A DNA stretch of 8,400 nt from Betaproteobacteria bacterium (GTDB taxonomy: Bacteria > Pseudomonadota > Gammaproteobacteria > Burkholderiales > SG8-39). Where the stretch lies: the NCBI GenBank assembly GCA_019245555.1, contig JAFARH010000406.1, forward strand, positions 1-8,400. Reading direction: 5' to 3'. Shown in pieces: positions 1 to 5,454 of the stretch (its first letter is position 1; the number at the start of each line of letters is the position of its first letter). The position numbers and the translations under genes are program-made. The notes beneath the pieces are model-generated. The model had not been told where the DNA came from. It saw only the letters and a list, made by a program, of their open reading frames with translations, and ran no database searches.

Positions 1-360
1 GATCGGCTGCGAGCCCCAGGCGATACGCACCGCTTCGTTCGCGATGAGGATGATGGCGAAGGTGGCGAGCACTTGCGTGAGGTGGTCACGGCCGTAAAGC
101 CGGCGCAGCAGGGACATTTCCAGCGCGGCGCCTACGAGAGCGGTTGCCCCGAGCGCGAGCGGCAGGCCGAGCCAGAACGAGCCCGTCATCTGCACGAAGC
201 TCGCCATGAAATACGCGCCGATCATGTAGAGGGAGCCGTGCGCAAGGTTGATCATGTCCATGATGCCGAAGACGAGCGTGAGACCCGCGGCGAGCAGGAA
301 CAGCATCAGGCCGAACTGGACTCCGTTCAGCGCCTGCTCCAGGAAAAGAATCGTGGACAT
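1..360 (-). CDS. livH: LivH-type ABC importer permease, 5' part only (runs off left edge)
   Basis: Inner-membrane permease of a branched-chain amino acid (HAAT) family ABC importer. The first 120 codons are present and the rest lies beyond the left edge. The protein opens MSTILFLEQALNGVQFGLML and continues with LLAAGLTLVFGIMDMINLAHGS, the conserved N-terminal signature of LivH permeases. At least three hydrophobic segments are visible (about residues 12-34, 43-60 and 64-82), with another starting near residue 100. The ATG at 358-360 is the start that matches family N-termini. However, no Shine-Dalgarno sequence precedes it, because a palindrome occupies the upstream sequence. It lies 54 bp downstream of the binding-protein gene on the same strand, so the two probably share a transcript. 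Family assignment is firm. The substrate cannot be told from the permease, as relatives also carry aromatic acids, amides and urea. Confidence 0.93.
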   Translation of the reverse strand, partial: MSTILFLEQALNGVQFGLMLFLLAAGLTLVFGIMDMINLAHGSLYMIGAYFMASFVQMTGSFWLGLPLALGATALVGAALEMSLLRRLYGRDHLTQVLATFAIILIANEAVRIAWGSQPI

Positions 361-361
361 C

Positions 362-407
362 AAATCGGGGCCAGGACCGGATTTAAATCTGGTCCTGGCC
401 CCGAATT
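362..407. repeat. Near-perfect palindrome between binding-protein and permease genes (REP-like or attenuator)
   Basis: An inverted repeat centred between 384 and 385. Positions 365-404 pair perfectly apart from 379/390 (G opposite T, which is still a wobble pair in RNA). Beyond a mismatch at 364/405, pairing resumes at 363/406 and 362/407. The arms read ggggccaggacc and ggtcctggcccc around an AT-rich centre containing TTTAAA. Transcribed, it would form a very stable hairpin of roughly 18-20 bp. It fills most of the 54-bp gap and ends one base before the permease start codon. Similar palindromes with GGTCCTG-type arms and a TTTAAA centre recur, from memory, as dispersed repeats in proteobacterial genomes, so a REP-like element is likely. 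An attenuating or mRNA-processing hairpin that tunes binding protein against permease is the alternative. There is no U-tract directly after the stem, so it is not a classical intrinsic terminator. Confidence 0.85.
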
Positions 408-414
408 CCCGCCG

Positions 415-1581
415 CTACTTCATGGGGCAGTCTTTGAGCCAGAAGTCCTGGTGGTTCGTGAGGATGGTGCTGATCTTCTTGTTGACGATACGGCCATCGC
501 GGTCCTTGACCAGTGCGCGCACGTAGTAGTCCTGGATCGGCGTGCCGTTGGCCGCTTCCTTGAACGAGCCGCGCGGCGTCTTGGCCCGCTCGGGCGCCTT
601 CATCAGCGCGGCGTGGAAGGCCTTCTCGTCCTCGACCTTGCCTTTCGCGTCCTTTACCGCCTGGTCGATGATCAGCGCCGCCGTATAGCCCTGCTCGGCG
701 AAGAGGGACGGGATGCGCTTGTACTCCTTCTCGAACTCGGCGACGAATTTCCGGTTGGCATCGTTATCGAGGTCATAAGCCCATTGCGAGGTGTCGAACA
801 GGCCGAGCATCGGGTCCCCCACCGCGCGGACCACATCCTGGTCGGAGACGAAGCCCGGCACGACGAGCTGCACTTCGTTCGACAGGCCCGCTGCGACGAA
901 CTGCTTGATGAAGTTGATGCCCATGCCGCCTGGCAGGAAGGCGTACAGCGCATCGGCTTTGGCGGCACGGATCTGCGCAAGCTCGGCCGAGTAGTCGAGC
1001 TGGTTCAGCTTCACGTACTGCTCGGCCACGATCTGGCCTTTGTAGGTGCGTTTGAACCCGGTGAGCGCGTCTTTGCCCGCGGGATAGTTCGGCGCGATGA
1101 GGTACGCGTTCTTGAATCCCTTCGACTGCGCGAAGGCACCGGCCGCCTCGTGATGTGCCTCGTTCGGCCACGATGCGGAGAAGAAGTAGGGGCTGCAGCC
1201 TTTCCCGGTGATCGTCGTCGGCGTGGCGTTTGGCGCCACGTAGAACACCTTCGATTCCTCGATCGTCGGCCAGACGGCGAGCATCACGTTCGAGAACACG
1301 ATGCCGGTCATCAGGTTCGCGCGATCGCGCTTGATCAGCCGCTCGGCGAGCTGCTTGCCAGTCTCGGGATTGAGCGTGTCGTCGGCGAAGACGACTTCGG
1401 TCGGCAGGTTGCCGAGCTTGCCGCCCGCGAGCTTCACGGCAAGATTGAAGCCGTCGCGGATCTCGTTGCCGATGCCGCCGGCGGGACCGGACAGCGTCGA
1501 GATGAATCCAATCTTGAGCTCGCTTGCCGCTTGCGCATTGAATGCGAGCAGCGCAGCGAATAGCGTTGCCAGAACTTTCAT
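415..1581 (-). CDS. Periplasmic substrate-binding protein of a LivJ/LivK-type ABC importer
   Basis: A 388-residue solute-binding protein that captures ligand in the periplasm and delivers it to the adjacent LivH-type permease. Residues 1-18 form a Sec signal peptide (MKVLATLFAALLAFNAQA) with a probable AQA/AS cleavage site. The mature part opens ELKIGFISTLSGPAGGIGNE, the usual start of type I periplasmic binding proteins of the Peripla_BP_6 family. Length is normal. The only two cysteines are C129 (GKGCSPYFF) and C385 (KDCPMK), which could form a disulfide tying the C-terminus to the N-terminal lobe. The start is supported by AGGAGG on the minus strand at 1593-1588, six bases upstream. Because the partner divergent operon encodes a PaaK-like ligase, an aromatic or other carboxylic acid is a plausible ligand rather than leucine; this is inference from context. 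Amide or urea binding is not excluded. Confidence 0.93.
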   Translation of the reverse strand: MKVLATLFAALLAFNAQAASELKIGFISTLSGPAGGIGNEIRDGFNLAVKLAGGKLGNLPTEVVFADDTLNPETGKQLAERLIKRDRANLMTGIVFSNVMLAVWPTIEESKVFYVAPNATPTTITGKGCSPYFFSASWPNEAHHEAAGAFAQSKGFKNAYLIAPNYPAGKDALTGFKRTYKGQIVAEQYVKLNQLDYSAELAQIRAAKADALYAFLPGGMGINFIKQFVAAGLSNEVQLVVPGFVSDQDVVRAVGDPMLGLFDTSQWAYDLDNDANRKFVAEFEKEYKRIPSLFAEQGYTAALIIDQAVKDAKGKVEDEKAFHAALMKAPERAKTPRGSFKEAANGTPIQDYYVRALVKDRDGRIVNKKISTILTNHQDFWLKDCPMK

Positions 1582-1633
1582 TTCTATCCTCCTCGGTACC
1601 GGGGATTCTAACTATTTTGTGGTTCAATGCCCC
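1582..1633. promoter_or_regulatory. Divergent intergenic region between importer and Fe-S/ligase operon
   Basis: These 52 bp separate two divergent gene sets and must hold or border the promoters for both, unless a promoter lies inside a coding region. It contains the AT-rich stretch attctaactattttgt (1605-1620). On the minus strand TAGAAT (1610-1605) is a possible -10 box, but no convincing -35 box stands at 17 bases. An 8-bp palindrome, CGGTACCG, lies at 1594-1601. No recognised operator or riboswitch is visible. The arrangement suggests co-regulation of uptake and metabolism, but that is inference from position only. Confidence 0.4.
1588..1593 (-). promoter_or_regulatory. Strong Shine-Dalgarno of the binding-protein gene
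   Basis: AGGAGG on the minus strand with a 6-base spacer to the ATG at 1579-1581. It fixes this start and contrasts with the absence of any such site before the permease and before the divergent Fe-S gene. Confidence 0.8.
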
Positions 1634-2713
1634 ATGCCTTTCCGCGCGCGCAGCCGCGGTCCTTCACTCTCAGGTCAACCTGATTCGCAAGCGGTGAAGC
1701 GTCGCGCGCTCGAACTGGGCGCGGACCTCGCCGGCATCGCGTCCGCCGAAACGCTCAACGCATTTCCACCCGATCCGCGCTGGCCGCAGACGCCCGATCG
1801 CATCCTGCCTTCGATCAAGAGCGTCATCGTGCTCGTGCAGCGCATTCCCGCTGGCGCTTTCCGCGCCGTCTCGAACGTGCCGGTGCAGTACATGGACATG
1901 CTCGTGCTGCGCAAGATGGACAAGGTCGCCTATCGCATCGCGGAGGAACTCGAACGCGCGGGTCATCCAACGTTTGTCACCGCGGCACAGGAAACCGACT
2001 GGAGCCTCAAGCGCGCTTCGTATGGACGCTTGTCCACGCGTCACCTCGGCGTGGAGGCTGGGCTGGGCACGTTGGGGCTTGAGGTCAACATCCTCACGCC
2101 CGAGTTCGGCCCGCGTGTCTATCTGACCGGTGTGCTTACCGAGCTCGAGCTCGAGCCCGATCAACGCATCACCGAGCAAGTGTGCATCGGCGAGTCCTGC
2201 AGCCGCTGCCTGCACTCGTGTCCGCCGAATGCGGTGCTGCACTGGGGCATCGACAAGCGCGGCTGCGCCACCGAGGCACAGGAATTCGGCTTCATGACGA
2301 TGCTGCAGTTTATGGAGCGCGTCATCGACGCGCCGCCGGAGAAACGATCGGCGATGCTGAAGACCAGGGACCTCTACGGTTTCTGGCAGGGCCTATTGCG
2401 AGTCGTCGGCTCCTTCGGCGATTGCCCGCGCTGTCTCGCGGTTTGTCCGGTCGGCAACGACTACCACGCGCACCTCGCGGAGGCGCAGAAGGTGATCCCT
2501 GAGCGCACGCCCGAGAAAGCCGCGCAGCAGAAGCAATGGCAGCAGGCGCGGAAGGATGGCAACGCAGGGGGCGGTCTATCGGAATGGAACGCGCGCTGGG
2601 TCGGCCCGGAAGGCTACAAGGGGATGGTCGCCAGGCAATTGCAGGAGTTCAAGCGCAAGCAAAAGGCACTAGGTGGAGATCTACAAGAAACCGCTGACAG
2701 CGGCCGAGATTAA
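1634..2713 (+). CDS. RdhA/QueG-like protein with two [4Fe-4S] clusters, paralogue 1
   Basis: A 359-residue protein resembling the catalytic core of reductive dehalogenases and epoxyqueuosine reductase. These enzymes use a base-off corrinoid and two [4Fe-4S] clusters for two-electron reductions. Residues 136-153 (GVEAGLGTLGLEVNILTP, followed by EFGPR) match the segment typical of RdhA proteins. The clusters are supplied by C184-x4-C189-x2-C192-x3-C196-P and by C211 with C264-x2-C267-x3-C271-P. There is no Tat signal or membrane anchor, so a cytoplasmic catabolic role is likelier than respiration. It lacks the HEAT-like C-terminal domain of some QueG proteins and any fused flavodoxin reductase domain. 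The ATG at 1634 is the only ATG near the start of homology; the frame stays open further upstream over the importer gene, but that part looks non-coding. No Shine-Dalgarno precedes 1634. The next gene starts inside its last 41 bases. Substrate is unknown; QueG itself is less likely given the paralogue and neighbours. Confidence 0.82.
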   Translation: MPFRARSRGPSLSGQPDSQAVKRRALELGADLAGIASAETLNAFPPDPRWPQTPDRILPSIKSVIVLVQRIPAGAFRAVSNVPVQYMDMLVLRKMDKVAYRIAEELERAGHPTFVTAAQETDWSLKRASYGRLSTRHLGVEAGLGTLGLEVNILTPEFGPRVYLTGVLTELELEPDQRITEQVCIGESCSRCLHSCPPNAVLHWGIDKRGCATEAQEFGFMTMLQFMERVIDAPPEKRSAMLKTRDLYGFWQGLLRVVGSFGDCPRCLAVCPVGNDYHAHLAEAQKVIPERTPEKAAQQKQWQQARKDGNAGGGLSEWNARWVGPEGYKGMVARQLQEFKRKQKALGGDLQETADSGRD

Positions 2714-3605
2714 GGCCAAGGCGCGCGAGCTCGGCGCCGACCTCGTCGGCATCGCCGACGGCGCGAAGCTGGATACGTCGCACATCACGCAGCTCGATGG
2801 CGATCGCGCGATCGTCCTTGCGAAGCGATTGAACGACGGCGTGGCGCGCATCCGACGCTGGGACGACCGGCACAAGTACTACAACGATGAGCTCGCGCTC
2901 ACGCACCTTGAGGAGACTTCGCTCGAGCTCGTCTATTGGCTCGAGGACTGCGGCTATCCGGCGGTGATCGTGCCGCCGACGCACGTGGATCCATCGCAGT
3001 ACCAGGACCGGCCGAAGGAGCATCTCGCGCCGATGCTGTCACTGCCGCATGCGGCGGTGGAAGCAGGAATGGGCACGCTGGGGCTCAATCTCCAGCTGCT
3101 GACGCCCGAGTACGGGCCACGCATCATCCTCACGGCGGTCCTTTGCTCGGTGCCGGTGGAGTGCGACCAGCCCATGAAGGATGCGCTTTGCCTGGGGCCG
3201 ACCTGTGGAAGGTGCCTGAAGACTTGCCCGGGTGACGCGGTACTGGAATGGGATCGCGACTGGGCAAAGTGCGATCCGCATCGCTCGCCGCACGGCTTTG
3301 CGCAGCTGACCGAGCACCTCGACCGCATCATCGAGGCGAATGACGCCGCCACCCGCAAGCAGATGCTGCGCTCCGAGACGAGCTTCAACCTCTGGCAGAG
3401 CATCCTGCGCGGCTCGGGAGTGATCACCGGCTGCCGGCGCTGTGCCGACGTGTGCCCGGTCGGCGCGGACTATGAGCAGATGCTGGCGAGCGCGCACCAG
3501 GAAATTCCCGAGAACACGCCGGCGAAAGAGAGGCGTCTCTCGGCAATGACGGGGGCGGTACCGGAGAAGCACAGGCGCTTCATCGGCGTCCTCAAGCAGA
3601 TCTAA
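2673..3605 (+). CDS. RdhA/QueG-like protein with two [4Fe-4S] clusters, paralogue 2
   Basis: A 310-residue paralogue of the preceding protein, collinear with it over nearly its whole length and clearly diverged. It shares AxELGADLxGIA near the N-terminus, VEAGMGTLGLNLQLLTPEYG in the middle, and the same eight-cysteine layout: C173-x4-C178-x2-C181-x3-C185-P, then C200, then C254-x2-C257-x3-C261-P. The VCPVGxDY and IPExTP stretches after the last cluster are also shared. It has no signal peptide. The start is GTG at 2673, giving MEIYKKPLTAAEIKAKAREL, with AAGG at 2662-2665 as a weak ribosome site. It overlaps the upstream gene by 41 bases and the downstream ligase by one base (TAATG). Two such proteins encoded back to back suggest a heterodimer or two successive reductions. 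A corrinoid cofactor is inferred from the family, since these proteins carry no linear B12 motif that could be seen directly. Confidence 0.82.
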   Translation: MEIYKKPLTAAEIKAKARELGADLVGIADGAKLDTSHITQLDGDRAIVLAKRLNDGVARIRRWDDRHKYYNDELALTHLEETSLELVYWLEDCGYPAVIVPPTHVDPSQYQDRPKEHLAPMLSLPHAAVEAGMGTLGLNLQLLTPEYGPRIILTAVLCSVPVECDQPMKDALCLGPTCGRCLKTCPGDAVLEWDRDWAKCDPHRSPHGFAQLTEHLDRIIEANDAATRKQMLRSETSFNLWQSILRGSGVITGCRRCADVCPVGADYEQMLASAHQEIPENTPAKERRLSAMTGAVPEKHRRFIGVLKQI

Positions 3606-4891
3606 TGGCGTTGAAGCTTCCCAAATCCCGCACCGAGATCCGGCGCATCCAGGCCGAGCGCAAGCGCGCGGCGGTCGAGCAGGCGAGGCGCTCACCGTTC
3701 TGGCGAGCGAAGCTGGAGAAGATCAATCTCGAGCGGCTCGAGGATCCCGCGGAGTGGCGCAAGATCCCGATCCTGGACAAGGAGATGCTGCGTGCGCTCT
3801 CCGACCAGCAGTTCTATAACGAGTTTTGCGTACCGCCGACGGATGGCATCTGCGAGTACTGGCGCTCCGGTGGCGTCACTGGCCAGCCGCTCTTCTATCC
3901 GCGCAGCTACCGCGACATGGAGTACGGCCTCGAGGCCTTCGCACGCACCTATGACTGCGCGGGTGCCGAGCGCGGCGATCGCGCGCATATCTCGTTTCCG
4001 CTCGGCATTCATCCGGTCGGTCAAGTGTTCGCGCGTTGCGCCGCTTCGCGTGGCATTGGCGTCAATTGGGCAGGTTCGGGCGCATCGACGCCGTCGGCCA
4101 TGCAGATCGAGCTGATCCAGCGCCTCAAGCCGACGATCTGGCTCGGCATGTCGAGCTATGCATTGCATCTCGCGAACCTGGCCGAGGCGCGCGGCATCAA
4201 GCTGGATGTGCGGCGCTTGATGACGTCGGCGGAACCGGTGTCGCAGGCGAAGCGCGACAAGATCGAACGCACCTGGGGCGCGAAGCTCACCGACACGTTC
4301 GGCATGACCGAGGCCGGGATGATGGGTGCGGAGGACAAACCGGGACTTGGGTTCCGCATCTGGACCGACATGTACTTCGTAGAGGTGCTGGATCCGAAGA
4401 CGCACGAGCCGGTGAAGGAGGGCGAGATCGGCGCGCTGATCGTCACCGCGCTCTGGTCGAACAACGTGACGCCGTTCCTGCGCTGGAGCTCGGGCGACCT
4501 CGTCACCTACAGCGAGGCCGACGACGCTCATTTGCCAGATGCGGGCCCGTATTCAGTGTTTCCGCGCGTCAAGCACGCGCACCGCACGACCGGCTTCTTG
4601 AAGGTGCGCGGCGTGAACCTCGGCCATCAGGATCTTGAAGACTTCATGTTCCGCCACCTCGAGATCGGCGACTTCCGAGCCGAGGCGATGAACGAAGGCG
4701 GCAACGATTTCCTGCGGCTTTCGATCGAGGTGCGGCTCGGCGCTGACGGCGCCGGGGTTGCCAAAGCACTCTCCGCTCAGATGCGGGAGAAGTTCGAGCT
4801 TGTACCGCAGGTAGTGGTGCTCGAGACGGGAACGCTCGCCAGGGAATTCGAAGCGAACGTGAAGGCTGCCCGCTTCATCGACCGCCGCTAG
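3605..4891 (+). CDS. PaaK-like acyl/aryl-CoA ligase (adenylate-forming enzyme)
   Basis: A 428-residue enzyme of the phenylacetate-CoA ligase branch of the ANL superfamily. It is expected to activate a carboxylic acid with ATP and transfer it to coenzyme A in the cytoplasm. The ATP-binding loop is SGGVTGQP (residues 88-95, the family SSGTTGxP). FGMTEAG (232-238) is the A5 motif, SSGDL (295-299) the A7 aspartate motif and KVRGVNL (333-339) the hinge/A8 region. The C-terminal ANVKAARFIDRR resembles the PaaK ending EGKAxRVIDRR, placing the catalytic lysine at K420. The hinge is unusual: HRTTGFLKVRG stands where PaaK proteins have GRxDDMxxxRG, so the usual acidic pair is replaced by two threonines. 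Length fits PaaK. Translation is probably coupled to the preceding gene through TAATG. Context points to an acid imported by the divergent transporter, but the substrate is not determinable here. Confidence 0.88.
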   Translation: MALKLPKSRTEIRRIQAERKRAAVEQARRSPFWRAKLEKINLERLEDPAEWRKIPILDKEMLRALSDQQFYNEFCVPPTDGICEYWRSGGVTGQPLFYPRSYRDMEYGLEAFARTYDCAGAERGDRAHISFPLGIHPVGQVFARCAASRGIGVNWAGSGASTPSAMQIELIQRLKPTIWLGMSSYALHLANLAEARGIKLDVRRLMTSAEPVSQAKRDKIERTWGAKLTDTFGMTEAGMMGAEDKPGLGFRIWTDMYFVEVLDPKTHEPVKEGEIGALIVTALWSNNVTPFLRWSSGDLVTYSEADDAHLPDAGPYSVFPRVKHAHRTTGFLKVRGVNLGHQDLEDFMFRHLEIGDFRAEAMNEGGNDFLRLSIEVRLGADGAGVAKALSAQMREKFELVPQVVVLETGTLAREFEANVKAARFIDRR

Positions 4892-5454
4892 CCAGGGCGA
4901 TAGGGATAGTCCATCTGCCTGGCGACGCGCTCGCGTGCGCCTGCGCCGGAAAGCCGCTGCACGATGTGCAAGCCGAGATCGATGGAGGCGGCGACGCCGC
5001 CGGCGGTGACGATGTCGCCCTCATCGACAATGCGCTGCCGGACCACGTCGCGACAATAGGGCATCAGCTCCTTGTAAGCGCCGGGATGGGTGGTTGCGCG
5101 TCGTCCCTCAAGGAAGCCGGCGGCACCGAGGAGCAGTGCGCCGGTGCACACCGAGATCTTGAGCGGCACCGTAGCGGCGGTCTTTAGCCAGCCGATAAAT
5201 TTCGCATCGCGCTGCAAGTCGCGCGTGCTCCAGCCGCCGGGCACGAAGACCAGGTCATAGCCTGCGAGCGGCTCGTTCGCGACGTCGGGCCCGACGCGCA
5301 GACCCCGGTCGTCCGCCACCTTGCGCGTGGCCGAGCAAAGTTTCCATTCGAAGTCCGGGATGATGCTCATCGACTTCAGCCGCGTCACCGGGTCGTAGAA
5401 CCCGATGAAGTCGAGCGCCGTCATGCCGTCGAAGATGACAAAAGCCGCCTTCAT
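4888..5454 (-). CDS. DJ-1/PfpI-family (class I glutamine amidotransferase-like) protein
   Basis: A 188-residue protein of the DJ-1/ThiJ/PfpI superfamily. It starts MKAAFVIFDGMTALDFIGFY, typical of the isonitrile-hydratase and AraC-associated subgroup. The nucleophile elbow is ISVCTGALLLGAAGFLEG, placing the reactive cysteine at C103. H123 in ATTHPGAY is the usual partner, and D15 sits where the family acid is expected. Family members include isonitrile hydratases, glyoxalase III/deglycase-type enzymes and uncharacterised stress proteins; the sequence alone does not choose between them. The start at 5454 overlaps the stop of the aldo/keto reductase gene in ATGA (5454-5451), indicating coupled translation. 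A longer reading starting at 5646 is open but has no homology before this ATG. Its stop shares CTAG with the stop of the converging ligase gene. Confidence 0.88.
   Translation of the reverse strand: MKAAFVIFDGMTALDFIGFYDPVTRLKSMSIIPDFEWKLCSATRKVADDRGLRVGPDVANEPLAGYDLVFVPGGWSTRDLQRDAKFIGWLKTAATVPLKISVCTGALLLGAAGFLEGRRATTHPGAYKELMPYCRDVVRQRIVDEGDIVTAGGVAASIDLGLHIVQRLSGAGARERVARQMDYPYRPG

Noticed and set aside
365..404. Intrinsic terminator after the binding-protein gene
   Set aside because: The stem is strong but is not followed by a T-tract on the transcribed strand, and the permease of the same system starts immediately after. It was kept as a repeat/attenuator instead.
73..1563. Very long open frame on the plus strand opposite the importer genes (496 codons)
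   Set aside because: Its product is rich in R, E, H and D without domain signatures, and it lies antisense to two clearly recognised genes. It is a by-product of GC-rich codon use.
1301..1633. Upstream extension of the first Fe-S gene over the binding-protein gene
   Set aside because: The frame is open, but the extra residues are antisense to the binding protein's signal peptide and N-terminal domain and show no family resemblance. The ATG at 1634 fits better.
1582..1633. Cobalamin riboswitch upstream of the RdhA-like operon
   Set aside because: Only 52 bp are available and no B12-box-like sequence is visible, so there is no room for the known riboswitch fold.
1627..1683. Short 18-codon upstream ORF overlapping the Fe-S gene start
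   Set aside because: It has no ribosome site and nothing supports its translation; ATG codons arise by chance here.
2141..2155. Repeated GAGCTC/CTCGAG palindromic stretch
   Set aside because: It encodes the Glu-Leu-Glu-Leu run in the Fe-S protein and is explained by codon preference.
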